Positions 34,087-42,947 of a DNA stretch of 64,000 nt are shown here, one piece after another. Position 1 is the stretch's first letter; the number at the start of each line of letters is the position of its first letter. The position numbers were made by a program, and so were the translations under genes. Origin of the DNA: Hominisplanchenecus_A murintestinalis (GTDB lineage: Bacteria > Bacillota > Clostridia > Lachnospirales > Lachnospiraceae). The notes under the pieces are model-generated. The model had not been told where the DNA came from, did no database searches, and saw only the letters and a list, made by a program, of their open reading frames with translations. The stretch lies in the NCBI RefSeq assembly GCF_943193015.1, contig NZ_CALPCM010000013.1, forward strand, positions 6,121 through 70,120. Direction: 5' to 3'.

Positions 34087-35343
34087 TTATGGCTTCAGCA
34101 ATCTGCCCAGCAGAGGTTCCACCCCCAGGAACTCTGCGCAGGCATCCAGCTTTTCATTTTTCTTTCTGCCTCCTGTCTTTACTGCACGGATCAGGATATT
34201 TTTCGGCGTATGTTCCATGTCGATGAATTCAAGTATCTGAACCTGATACCCCTGTTCCTCCAGATACCCTGCCCGCAGCGCGTCCGTGACCAATGCCGCC
34301 ACCCGCTCTTTGATAAGCCCGTATTTCAACACCGGCTCAAGTACGCTGCTATGTATCTGCGCGTTCAGTTCGTGCTGGCAGCACGGCACTGACAAAATGA
34401 CTTTTGCACCCCATTTTACCGCTTTATCCAAAGCGTAATCGCTGGCTGTGTCACACGCATGGAGCGTCACTACCACATCTACTGTACCGCCGCTTTCATA
34501 GGATGCGATATCCCCCGCCAGAAACGTAAGCTTTTCATAGCCATATTTCTCTGCCAGCTGCCTGCAGCGCTCGATAACTTCTGTTTTCAAATCCAGGCCT
34601 ATTACCCGGATATCCAATCCCTGCAGTTCTTTCAGATAATAATACATAGCAAATGTGAGGTAAGATTTTCCACAGCCAAAATCAAGAATCGTCAGCTCCC
34701 GCCCTTCGTCAAGCTGCGGCCGTACATCCTCAATAAATTCCAGAAAACGGTTAATCTGCCGAAACTTATCATACCGCGCTTTCACAACTTTCCCTTCCGG
34801 CGTCATCACCCCCAAATCCACCAGAAAAGGCACCGCTGTCCCTTCCTCCAGAATATACCGTTTCTGCCTGTCATGGGACAAGTCCGCTGCACGCCCTTCC
34901 TCCTGCCTGCATTTTCTTTTTACTGTGATATTTCCCTTTTTTCCTGCAAGTACAGATATATTTTCTTTCGTAGTAAGCATCTGCATCTGCTTAAAATCTT
35001 CCCGAAGATGCCGCACCAAAACCTGCACCAGTTCTTCTTTCCTATAGTTCCTGTGCAATTCCTGCTTCCCCAGCTGCTCTGACGCCTGGAACAGAAGCTC
35101 CCCCTTCTGAGCGATAGGGCGTATCTTTATCTTACGGATACCTTCCTTTTTCCTGGCGCCGCTAAGCACGATATACACCAAATTCCCATTCAGGCACTCA
35201 TCTAAAATTTTCTGCAATTCTTCCATTCTGCTTTTAAATCTCCCTGTTTCCAAAAGGGCAGACGCCCCGGTAAAATACTTTTCCTCTATTGTAATGGGTT
35301 TGTCCCAAAACCACAACCCGGAAATTAAAATTTTTATAACCAT
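34087..35343 (-). CDS. Class I SAM-dependent methyltransferase (Methyltransf_32-like)
   Basis: A 418-residue protein. The N-terminal ~180 residues are specific to this family, and the C-terminal Rossmann domain has LTILDFGCGKSYLTFAMYY (motif I), VIGLDLK (motif II), VVVTLHACDTASDYAL and the unusual VPCCQHELN motif, as in METTL25/Methyltransf_32 proteins. The target is unknown, RNA or protein being the usual suggestions. The start at 35343 (MVIKILISG) has GAAAGGAACTTAT in front. An in-frame extension to 35577 would overlap the divergent gene and is rejected. Confidence 0.87.
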   Translation of the reverse strand: MVIKILISGLWFWDKPITIEEKYFTGASALLETGRFKSRMEELQKILDECLNGNLVYIVLSGARKKEGIRKIKIRPIAQKGELLFQASEQLGKQELHRNYRKEELVQVLVRHLREDFKQMQMLTTKENISVLAGKKGNITVKRKCRQEEGRAADLSHDRQKRYILEEGTAVPFLVDLGVMTPEGKVVKARYDKFRQINRFLEFIEDVRPQLDEGRELTILDFGCGKSYLTFAMYYYLKELQGLDIRVIGLDLKTEVIERCRQLAEKYGYEKLTFLAGDIASYESGGTVDVVVTLHACDTASDYALDKAVKWGAKVILSVPCCQHELNAQIHSSVLEPVLKYGLIKERVAALVTDALRAGYLEEQGYQVQILEFIDMEHTPKNILIRAVKTGGRKKNEKLDACAEFLGVEPLLGRLLKP

Positions 35344-35406
35344 ATAAGTTCCTTTCTTCCGCCGCGTTTCATATAATATATAAAATGCCTGTGAAGGAAA
35401 AATCAC

Positions 35407-36099
35407 ATGAATTATCAGGGATATTGCAGATGCGCAGGCTGCCCGGTAAGGCGGCAGGAAATGGAATATGAAATGGGAGGTGGAAACAGCTATGTACCGG
35501 GGTACGGCATGGATATCCAGCCTGAATATGGTACCTGTCCATGTATGGCACAGCCAAGAGGAATGAATATGCCCCAAACACGGGACGCCGATATGTGGCA
35601 GCCCAGAAATCCGGATAGCTGGCAGCCATCAAACGGAAACACGCTTCCTCCACAGAGGATGCCCGCAGCACAGCCGGCGGCAAACGGAGAAATGCCCTAC
35701 TATCAAATGCCGGGATATCCTCAAGCGCTCTGGCAGGAAATGGAAAGCGATAAAGATATGCAAAAGCTAAAAGAAATGTATCCGGACGCAGCAAAGGAAA
35801 TTCTTCCTTATATAGAGGAAGAATGTGACAAAATGGAATATGAAGGCAGCGTCATGTTTGATGAATATCCGGATAGGGTAATGATGGGAAAAATACGGAA
35901 TACTATTTACGATAAAGTAAAAGACAAATATGAACTCCCCGAAGACGGAGATAAGGACGAGGTTCTTGCCATGAACCGTGAAACCAGAAGGCGCTATCCG
36001 CCAAGAAAAAACTGGCTGGGCGATATGATAGACGTCCTGCTGTTCCAGGAAATGCACCGCCGCAGATGCCGTCACAGGAACTGCCGCGGATGGCGCTGA
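35407..36099 (+). CDS. Low-complexity, possibly spore-coat protein
   Basis: A 230-residue protein in two parts. Residues 1-100 are rich in Met, Pro, Gln, Tyr and Gly with several Cys (YCRCAGCPV, GTCPCM) and a repeated D-x-W-Q-P-x-N unit. Residues about 110-180 form a compact acidic helical module (MYPDAAKEILPYIEEECDKM, YEGSVMFDEYPDR), and the tail is Arg/Cys-rich. Such compositions occur in spore-coat and exosporium-associated proteins, but no named family is claimed. GAAGGAAAAATCAC precedes the ATG. The intergenic region to the divergent methyltransferase is 63 bases and holds CATATAATA, which could be a sporulation-sigma -10; this is weak. Confidence 0.7.
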   Translation: MNYQGYCRCAGCPVRRQEMEYEMGGGNSYVPGYGMDIQPEYGTCPCMAQPRGMNMPQTRDADMWQPRNPDSWQPSNGNTLPPQRMPAAQPAANGEMPYYQMPGYPQALWQEMESDKDMQKLKEMYPDAAKEILPYIEEECDKMEYEGSVMFDEYPDRVMMGKIRNTIYDKVKDKYELPEDGDKDEVLAMNRETRRRYPPRKNWLGDMIDVLLFQEMHRRRCRHRNCRGWR

Positions 36100-36127
36100 A
36101 CTCCGTAAATATTCATCTATCATCTTC

Positions 36128-36159
36128 TGGCTTTCCCTCACCGCTTCCTGGGAAAGCCA
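36128..36159 (+). terminator. Hairpin after the low-complexity protein gene
   Basis: TGGCTTTCCC pairs with GGGAAAGCCA around a 12-base loop, 28 bases after the stop. The downstream T content is low, so termination strength is uncertain. Confidence 0.45.
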
Positions 36160-36207
36160 AAAGATTTCTAACGAAATCCTTTTGAATGAAACTCTGTGAA
36201 AAACCAC

Positions 36208-36236
36208 TTCCCAATCCCGCCAAAAAATGCTATGAT
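36208..36236 (+). promoter_or_regulatory. Possible gdpP operon promoter
   Basis: TATGAT (36231-36236) with TTCCCA 17 bases upstream. The -35 is weak. The leader between it and the ATG also contains an 8-base stem, CTGTATGG / CCATACAG. Confidence 0.35.
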
Positions 36237-36311
36237 GAATATAATTGTCCGGCTGTATGGAAACTGCCATACAGTTATAGATATACATTCCCGTATACGA
36301 GGAGGAGCGGC

Positions 36312-38366
36312 ATGAACGGCAGGAAAAAAGTAAAGTTCAACGGAAAGCTCAAGTCATATATGCAGTGGCCGCTGATTATGACGGTCTTTTTAATACTTAT
36401 GGATTTTTTAGTATACTGCATAGATATAAAAGCAGGATTGGTAGTATCAGCCTTTACGGTAGTCTACCTTATTATCGCGCTGGTTCTCCTGCTCCACTAC
36501 AAACCTAACATCATGAATGAAATGATTTATTTCGCCACCCAGTATGGACAAGTACAGAAAAAGCTGCTGGAGGAATTCGACATTCCTTATGCGCTGCTGG
36601 ACTGTGAAGGAAAGCTTATCTGGATGAATTATGAGTTTGGCAGGATTATCGGAAAAGACAAGGCTTACCACAAAAATATCCAGATTCCGTTTCCTGAAAT
36701 CGACCCCGGAATGTTACCTTCTAAGCGCAGCCATAATTCTGTAGAAATCACTCACAACGAACGGGACTATCGTGTACAGTTCCGCAAGATTTCCGTAGAA
36801 ATCCTGGACAAGTCCGTGGATATTATAGAAATTCCTGAAGGAAGCAGCTATCTGATTGCCATGTATCTTTTTGACAACACGGATTTGAATGAATGTCTGC
36901 GCGAAAACCAGGCGCAGAAAATGACAGCCGGATTGATTTATCTTGATAATTATGACGAGGCCCTTGACAGCGTAGAGGAAGTGCGCCGCTCCCTTCTGGT
37001 AGCTTTGATTGACAGGAAAATCACAAAATATATTTCCGATTTGGACGGCGTGGTGAAAAAACTTGAAAAAGACAAATATTTTATTGCCATAAAATACAAG
37101 AGCCTGAAAGACCTTGAAGCCTCTCGTTTTTCTCTTCTGGAAGAAGTCAAGACGGTAAATATCGGAAACGAAATGAATGTAACGTTGAGCATTGGCATTG
37201 GCGTTAATGGGAGCGGTTATATCCAGAACTGTGAATTTTCCCGGATTGCCATTGAGATGGCGTTGGGACGGGGCGGCGACCAGGCCGTTGTCAAAGACGG
37301 AGAAAATATTTCCTACTATGGCGGCAAGTCACAGCAGATGGAAAAGAGTACCCGCGTAAAAGCGAGGGTGAAAGCCCATGCACTCCGGGAATTTATCGGC
37401 GGTAAAGAAAAAGTTGTCATCATGGGACATCAGGTCACGGATATAGATTCCTTTGGCGCGGCAGTCGGCGTCTACTGTGCCGCGAAAATGCTGGGAAAAC
37501 ACGCGCATATCGTCTTAGGAGACATCAACGGTTCCATCCGCCCCTGGGTAAGTCTTTTCCTGGACAACCCGGATTATGAAAAGGATATGTTTGTCACCCA
37601 TGCAGAGGCAAAATCTATTGTAAACAATGATACGGTCGTCGTAGTGGTAGACACAAACAGGCCCAGCATGACAGAATGTGAGCAGCTGCTCCATATGACG
37701 AAGACTATCGTTGTCCTCGACCACCATAGACAGGGCAGTGAAGTAATAAAAAATGCGGTTCTTTCCTATATTGAGCCGTATGCCTCCTCCGCCTGTGAAA
37801 TGATTGCGGAAATCCTGCAGTATTTTTCAGATAATGTACGTCTGAAAAGCCGCGAGGCGGACTGCATCTACGCAGGCATCATTATTGATACCAATAACTT
37901 TGTCACAAAGACAGGCGTGCGTACTTTCGAAGCTGCCGCGTTTCTGCGCCGCTGCGGGGCAGATGTAACCCGAGTGCGGAAGATGCTTCGAAACGATATG
38001 GCCTCTTATAAGGCAAGAGCTGAAGTCGTACGGCACTCTGAGGTATTCCGGGACTGCTACGCCATCAGCGTCTGCCCGCCGAACCAGGCGCTCGAAAGTC
38101 CTACAGTTGTCGGCGCACAGGCCGCTAACGAACTGCTGAACATCATCGGCGTAAAAGCCTCTTTTGTAATGACTGAATATAAGGGCCGGATTTATATCAG
38201 CGCCCGCGCCATTGATGAAGTTAATGTCCAGATTATTATGGAACGTATGGGAGGCGGAGGCCACTTAAATATCGCAGGAGCGCAGCTTGACGGCGTTACC
38301 TTAGAAGACGCAAGAACAAAATTAAAAGACACACTTATTAAAATGTCAGAAGAAGGAGCGATTTAA
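36312..38366 (+). CDS. gdpP: Cyclic-di-AMP phosphodiesterase GdpP
   Basis: A 684-residue membrane protein hydrolysing c-di-AMP to pApA. Two N-terminal helices (about 15-60) are followed by a PAS-like domain (about 80-185), a degenerate GGDEF domain (about 190-330; the motif reads GRGGDQAVVK) and the DHH-DHHA1 catalytic part. The latter has VIMGHQVTDIDSFGAA, VVDTNRP, VLDHHRQ and the terminal GGGGHLNIAGAQ. The ATG at 36312 has GAGGAGCGGC in front, and the frame upstream does not belong to the family. It forms the conserved gdpP-rplI-dnaB operon, with only 1 base before rplI. c-di-AMP controls potassium and osmotic balance and wall stress. Confidence 0.96.
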   Translation: MNGRKKVKFNGKLKSYMQWPLIMTVFLILMDFLVYCIDIKAGLVVSAFTVVYLIIALVLLLHYKPNIMNEMIYFATQYGQVQKKLLEEFDIPYALLDCEGKLIWMNYEFGRIIGKDKAYHKNIQIPFPEIDPGMLPSKRSHNSVEITHNERDYRVQFRKISVEILDKSVDIIEIPEGSSYLIAMYLFDNTDLNECLRENQAQKMTAGLIYLDNYDEALDSVEEVRRSLLVALIDRKITKYISDLDGVVKKLEKDKYFIAIKYKSLKDLEASRFSLLEEVKTVNIGNEMNVTLSIGIGVNGSGYIQNCEFSRIAIEMALGRGGDQAVVKDGENISYYGGKSQQMEKSTRVKARVKAHALREFIGGKEKVVIMGHQVTDIDSFGAAVGVYCAAKMLGKHAHIVLGDINGSIRPWVSLFLDNPDYEKDMFVTHAEAKSIVNNDTVVVVVDTNRPSMTECEQLLHMTKTIVVLDHHRQGSEVIKNAVLSYIEPYASSACEMIAEILQYFSDNVRLKSREADCIYAGIIIDTNNFVTKTGVRTFEAAAFLRRCGADVTRVRKMLRNDMASYKARAEVVRHSEVFRDCYAISVCPPNQALESPTVVGAQAANELLNIIGVKASFVMTEYKGRIYISARAIDEVNVQIIMERMGGGGHLNIAGAQLDGVTLEDARTKLKDTLIKMSEEGAI

Positions 38367-38367
38367 A

Positions 38368-38814
38368 ATGAAAGTAATCTTAATAGAGGATGTAAAATCT
38401 CTCGGCAAAAAAGGGGAAACTGTAAATGTAAGCGACGGATATGCCAGAAATGCATTATTCCCAAAAAAGCTTGCTCTGGAAGCCACACCTCAAAATATCA
38501 ACGACTTAAAGCTCCAGAAAGCCCATGCAGACAAAGTAGCTCAGAAAGCGCTGGAAGACGCAAAGGCTTTTGCCGCTGAGATTGCCACAAAGGAAATCCA
38601 GGTAGCCATCAAGGTAGGCGAAGGGGGACGTGCTTTCGGTTCTGTCTCTTCAAAAGAAATATCTGAGGCTGCTAAGGCTCAGCTCGGATACACTCTGGAT
38701 AAAAAGAAAATTCTGCTTCCCAATCCACTGAAAGCCTTAGGAACCACCACCGTAGGAATCAAGCTGCACCCGAAGGTGACGGCAGAACTGAAAGTTATCG
38801 TAAAGGAAGCTTAA
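38368..38814 (+). CDS. rplI: 50S ribosomal protein L9
   Basis: A 148-residue two-domain protein. The N-terminal rRNA-binding domain starts MKVILIEDVKSLGKKGE and has the NVSDGYARNALFPKKLA signature; a long central helix and the C-terminal domain follow. It begins one base after gdpP and ends 3 bases before dnaB, so the three genes are one transcript. Confidence 0.98.
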   Translation: MKVILIEDVKSLGKKGETVNVSDGYARNALFPKKLALEATPQNINDLKLQKAHADKVAQKALEDAKAFAAEIATKEIQVAIKVGEGGRAFGSVSSKEISEAAKAQLGYTLDKKKILLPNPLKALGTTTVGIKLHPKVTAELKVIVKEA

Positions 38815-38817
38815 GTC

Positions 38818-40146
38818 ATGGAAGAAGCACTGATTAAACGGGTACTTCCCCACAGCCCGGAGGCGGAACAGTCTGTAATTGGCTCCATGCTTATGGACAG
38901 GGAAGCGATTATGGCTGCTTCCGAGATCATTGACAGCGCAGACTTTTACCAGCATCAGTACGGAATCCTATTTGAGACGATGCTGGAACTGTATAACGAG
39001 GGAACGCCTGTAGATTTAATCACTCTGCAGGACAGGCTGCGTGAGAAGGATGTACCGCCGGAAATCAGCAGCTTGGAATTCGCCAAAGATTTGCTCAGCT
39101 CTGTGTATACTTCTACCAATGTGCGGCAATATGCACAGATTGTATATGAGAAGTCCATACTCCGCAAATTAATCAAGGAGTCTGAGGAAACTGCCAACAT
39201 CTGCTATCTGGGCAAAGAGCGGGTGGACGACATTATGGAGGACACGGAAAAGAGAATTTTTTCCCTGCTCCAAAAAAGAAACACCGGAGATTTCGTTCCC
39301 ATCAAAGACGTTGTCCTGAACGCCCTGGATAAAATAGAACTTGCCTCAAAGAACCGCGGCAGCGTTACGGGGATTCCTACAGGATTTATCGATTTAGATT
39401 ATAAAACTTCCGGTATGCAGCCTTCCGATTTGATTCTCATTGCCGCCCGTCCCTCAATGGGAAAGACCGCGTTTGTTCTGAATATTGCGCAGCACATGGC
39501 GTTTAAAAATGACGTGACCGCAGCGATTTTCAGTTTGGAAATGTCCAAGGAACAGCTGGTCAACCGACTGTTCTCCCTGGAATCAAAAGTAGATTCTCAA
39601 TCTATCCGAACCGGAAACCTGAGTGACGATGACTGGGCGAAGCTTATTGAAAGCGCCGGAATCATTGGCAAATCAAACCTGATTATTGACGATACTCCCG
39701 GTATCTCCGTAAGTGAACTGCGCTCCAAATGCCGGAAATATAAACTGGAACATAACCTGGGTATTATTATCATTGACTACCTTCAGCTCATGACCGGAAG
39801 CAAGCGTTCAGACTCCAGGCAACAGGAAATCTCCGATATTTCCCGCTCCTTAAAGGAAGTCGCCCGTGAGCTAAGCGTTCCGGTTATTGCCCTTTCCCAG
39901 CTCAGCCGTGCAGTTGAACAGCGTCCTGACCACCGCCCTATGCTCTCCGATTTGCGTGAATCCGGCGCCATTGAGCAGGACGCAGATGTCGTAATGTTCA
40001 TTTACCGCGACGACTACTACAACAAAGACAGCGAAAAGAAAAATATTGCGGAAATCATCATTGCCAAACAGAGAAACGGCCCGATTGGAACTGTAGAACT
40101 GGTTTGGCTGCCTAATTATACAAAATTTGCAAATATGCAGAAGTAA
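38818..40146 (+). CDS. dnaB: Replicative DNA helicase
   Basis: A 442-residue hexameric helicase (called DnaC in B. subtilis). The N-terminal domain (about 10-110, PHSPEAEQSVIGSMLMD) is followed by a linker and a RecA-like domain with Walker A ARPSMGKTAF, Walker B LGIIIIDYLQLM and the PVIALSQLSR and RNGPIGTVEL motifs. The gene is full length and without an intein. It is the last gene of the gdpP-rplI-dnaB operon and is followed by a terminator. Confidence 0.98.
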   Translation: MEEALIKRVLPHSPEAEQSVIGSMLMDREAIMAASEIIDSADFYQHQYGILFETMLELYNEGTPVDLITLQDRLREKDVPPEISSLEFAKDLLSSVYTSTNVRQYAQIVYEKSILRKLIKESEETANICYLGKERVDDIMEDTEKRIFSLLQKRNTGDFVPIKDVVLNALDKIELASKNRGSVTGIPTGFIDLDYKTSGMQPSDLILIAARPSMGKTAFVLNIAQHMAFKNDVTAAIFSLEMSKEQLVNRLFSLESKVDSQSIRTGNLSDDDWAKLIESAGIIGKSNLIIDDTPGISVSELRSKCRKYKLEHNLGIIIIDYLQLMTGSKRSDSRQQEISDISRSLKEVARELSVPVIALSQLSRAVEQRPDHRPMLSDLRESGAIEQDADVVMFIYRDDYYNKDSEKKNIAEIIIAKQRNGPIGTVELVWLPNYTKFANMQK

Positions 40147-40161
40147 TCCTATATAAAAAAG

Positions 40162-40196
40162 AGCTGCCGGCAAATGATATCATTTACCGACGGCTT
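40162..40196. terminator. Terminator between convergent dnaB and ahcY
   Basis: An imperfect hairpin AGCTGCCGG ... CCGACGGCT encloses the palindrome AAATGATATCATTT. It is flanked by A6 on the left and TTCTTTTATT on the right, so it serves both genes. Confidence 0.8.
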
Positions 40197-40219
40197 CTTT
40201 TATTGCTCCAAACAGATTT

Positions 40220-41467
40220 TTACTCTACATCCCATCCTGACAAATATGCCTGCTGTTCCGGCGTCAGCTCATCAATCTTCAAGCCCATAGCCGCCAGTTT
40301 ACAGCGTCCAATCTCATCATCTATGGAATCCGGGATATCGTATACCTTTGTTGTAAGCGTTTCTTTATGCTTTACCAGCCAATTCAGACTCAACGCCTGC
40401 ACTGCAAAGGACATGTCCATGATTTCAGCCGGATGCCCCATTCCACATGCAAGGTTTACAAGCCTTCCTTCTCCGAGAACATTTAAGATACGTCCGTCTT
40501 CCAGCTCATACCCCATGATATTGTTCCGACGCTCCTCGCTGCGCACCGCCATTTTCCTCAGCGCCGCGACATCTATCTCACAGTCAAAGTGTCCCGCATT
40601 GCACAGAATCGCATTGTCCTTCATAACCTTAAAATGTCTCGGCACAATTACGTCTTTACAACCCGTTACCGTCACAAAGATATCGCCATATTTTGCCGCC
40701 TCATCCATAGGCATAATCTGATAACCGTCCATAGTAGCGTCCAATGCTTTAAATGGGTCTATCTCTGTCACAATCACATTTGCCCCCATTCCCTTGGCAC
40801 GCATAGCGGTTCCTTTTCCGCACCAGCCATAGCCTGCTACTACGACCGTCTTACCTGCAACAATCAAATTCGTAGTATCCATGATTGCCGTCCATACCGA
40901 CTGACCGGTTCCATATTTATTGTCATAATAATGCTTTGCCTTCGCATCATTGACCGCCATCATCGGGCAGGGTAAAATCCCTTCCCTCTCTCTTGCTTTT
41001 AAGCGGTGTATGCCTGTAGTTGTCTCCTCACATCCTCCAATCAGGTTCTCTGCGTACTCTTTGCATCTTCCGCCGAGCAGATTAATCAAATCCCCGCCGT
41101 CATCTACGATTAAATGCGGGCGGCACTCTAAGGTCTTGACCAGTAATTCTTCGTATTCCTCCGGTGAGACGCCATAAATACCAAAGGTCTCAACGCCCAT
41201 TTCTGCTACTGCCGCGGCCACATCATCCTGCGTAGACAGAGGATTGCAGCCTGTCAGATACACCTCTGCTCCTCCTTTTGCCAGCACCAGCCCAAGATTT
41301 GCTGTTTTTGCTTCCAGATGCACTGAAACCGCAATGCGCAGCCCTTTGAATGGCTGTTCTTTTTCAAACCGTTTTTCTATCTCTGTCAATGCCGGCATAG
41401 ATGCCCGCACCCACTCTATCTTTTTTCTCCCTGAAGACGCCAGGGAAGCATCTTTAATAATACTCAT
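40220..41467 (-). CDS. ahcY: Adenosylhomocysteinase
   Basis: A 415-residue NAD-dependent enzyme splitting S-adenosylhomocysteine into adenosine and homocysteine. The NAD loop VVAGYGWCGKGTAMRAKGMG, the catalytic DDGGDL and the HFDCEIDVAAL and NLACGMGHP blocks are intact. It lacks the ~40-residue insertion of eukaryotic enzymes. It follows the amidohydrolase by 24 bases; together with metK the three genes make SAM and clear its by-product. Confidence 0.95.
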   Translation of the reverse strand: MSIIKDASLASSGRKKIEWVRASMPALTEIEKRFEKEQPFKGLRIAVSVHLEAKTANLGLVLAKGGAEVYLTGCNPLSTQDDVAAAVAEMGVETFGIYGVSPEEYEELLVKTLECRPHLIVDDGGDLINLLGGRCKEYAENLIGGCEETTTGIHRLKAREREGILPCPMMAVNDAKAKHYYDNKYGTGQSVWTAIMDTTNLIVAGKTVVVAGYGWCGKGTAMRAKGMGANVIVTEIDPFKALDATMDGYQIMPMDEAAKYGDIFVTVTGCKDVIVPRHFKVMKDNAILCNAGHFDCEIDVAALRKMAVRSEERRNNIMGYELEDGRILNVLGEGRLVNLACGMGHPAEIMDMSFAVQALSLNWLVKHKETLTTKVYDIPDSIDDEIGRCKLAAMGLKIDELTPEQQAYLSGWDVE

Positions 41468-41491
41468 CGTTCTTTATCCCTTTCTTTTCTA

Positions 41492-42760
41492 TCATGATAA
41501 ATATTCTTTTACTATCTTATCCACTTCATAATATACGCGCTCTGTATCTATCGTCAAAAGCCGGCGTCCCCGCATCACAAACCTGCCGTCAATCATCACT
41601 GACTCCACCTCCGAACCATTTGCTGAATAACACAGAGAGGAAAGGATATTATTGTTAGGGAACAGCGACGCTGCTTTCAAATCCACAAATATCAAATCAG
41701 CACATGCGCCCTCCCGAATAACTCCCAGCTGATTTTCCATATGCAGGGCTTTCGCTGCATTCTCTGTGGCGGCTTTTACAACAAACCGTGCAGGCGCCGC
41801 AGTGGAATCCCCCTTGATACCTTTATGTATCAGAGAGAGCAGCCCCATTTCCCTAAACATATTTAACGTATTATTGCTGGCAGTACCGTCTGTGCCAATA
41901 CAGATATTGATACCTTTTTCACGCATTTCAGAAATCGGTGCAAATCCATTTCCCAGTTTTGCATTGCTGGCCGGATTTGTTACCACATGCGCGCCCGAAG
42001 CCTGCAGAATATCCAAATCATTATAGCACATCTTTACACAGTGCGCCAAGATGGTTTTCTCATCCAGGAATCCGATATCTTCCAGCAGCTTCACCGGAGT
42101 TTTCCCATGTTTATTGAGACAGTCATTGACTTCCGTATCGCTTTCAGACAAATGAATCTGCTTTAGCATCCCCTGGCGCTCTGCCTCTTTTGAAACCTGC
42201 TCCAGCATCTGCGTGGAACAGCTGTAGATTGCATGGGGAGAGAGGATAAATTTCAAGGTACTGCTCTCATACTCACGCTTTTCTTCCAAGGCTTCCTGAA
42301 ACCTTCCGAAACCGTCTGAATACAAGTCCTCGCCTACCAGCCCGCGTCCGATAAATCCGCGCATCCCAGCGTCTTTCGCTGCCTGTGGAGACTGTCTGTG
42401 AAACATATGCATATCGACAAAGCTTGTCGTCCCTGTCTTTATCATTTCCGAAAATGCCAACAGAGACGTCCAGTACGCCCCTTCTTTCGGCAGTCTGTCT
42501 TCTACCGGCATAACACGCTGAAACAGCCACTCGCCAAAGTCCACGTCATCCGCATAGTTACGCATCACCGTCATATAAGCATGCGTGTGCATATTTATCA
42601 GTCCCGGCATAACAAGTTTATCTTTCGCATCAACCACTTCGGCTCCATCTGTCTCTGAAAATGTAATCTTCCCATCCTTTACCCAAAAATCCTTTTGCTC
42701 AATCTGAAAACCCTCTTCCGCAGAAAGCAGCAGCTTTGCGTTTATTACTTTATAATCCAT
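41492..42760 (-). CDS. MTA/SAH deaminase-type amidohydrolase
   Basis: A 422-residue metal-dependent amidohydrolase of the MtaD/SsnA group, expected to deaminate 5-methylthioadenosine, S-adenosylhomocysteine or related nucleosides. Metal and substrate residues are visible in MPGLINMHTHAYMT, IHLSESDTEV, ILAHCVKMC and CIGTDGTASNN. Its position between metK and ahcY supports a SAH-related substrate. The start at 42760 (MDYKVINAKLLLS) follows GAGGTGGTTGACGAG. An in-frame extension to 42880 lies in the promoter region and is not used. Confidence 0.88.
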   Translation of the reverse strand: MDYKVINAKLLLSAEEGFQIEQKDFWVKDGKITFSETDGAEVVDAKDKLVMPGLINMHTHAYMTVMRNYADDVDFGEWLFQRVMPVEDRLPKEGAYWTSLLAFSEMIKTGTTSFVDMHMFHRQSPQAAKDAGMRGFIGRGLVGEDLYSDGFGRFQEALEEKREYESSTLKFILSPHAIYSCSTQMLEQVSKEAERQGMLKQIHLSESDTEVNDCLNKHGKTPVKLLEDIGFLDEKTILAHCVKMCYNDLDILQASGAHVVTNPASNAKLGNGFAPISEMREKGINICIGTDGTASNNTLNMFREMGLLSLIHKGIKGDSTAAPARFVVKAATENAAKALHMENQLGVIREGACADLIFVDLKAASLFPNNNILSSLCYSANGSEVESVMIDGRFVMRGRRLLTIDTERVYYEVDKIVKEYLS

Positions 42761-42850
42761 CTCGTCAACCACCTCGGCTCCTTTTTTCCCGCCTCTGCAG
42801 GCATCGCAGCCGATACCTTTCCTGAATAATATTGTTCTTCTTTCGGAAAT

Positions 42851-42879
42851 AGTATACTTGATATCTGAATAGATGTCCA
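42851..42879 (-). promoter_or_regulatory. Promoter of the amidohydrolase-ahcY pair
   Basis: On the minus strand TGGACA (42879-42874), a 17-base spacer and TATACT (42856-42851) lie about 90 bases before the amidohydrolase ATG. This suggests independent expression from metK. Confidence 0.65.
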
Positions 42880-42909
42880 TTCATTGAAACAATTTCCCTG
42901 CTAAAAATA

Positions 42910-42929
42910 CCCGGGCGGTTAAGCCCGGG
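42910..42929 (-). terminator. Terminator after metK
   Basis: A GCCCGGG / CCCGGGC stem of 7 pairs with a 6-base loop is followed on the minus strand by TATTTTTAG. It separates metK from the amidohydrolase-ahcY pair. Confidence 0.85.
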
Positions 42930-42947
42930 CACAGTAAAGCATCTAAA

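Noticed and set aside
35344..35577. 78-codon extension of the methyltransferase
   Set aside because: It would overlap the divergent gene at 35407 and lacks family similarity; the start at 35343 has a good ribosome site.
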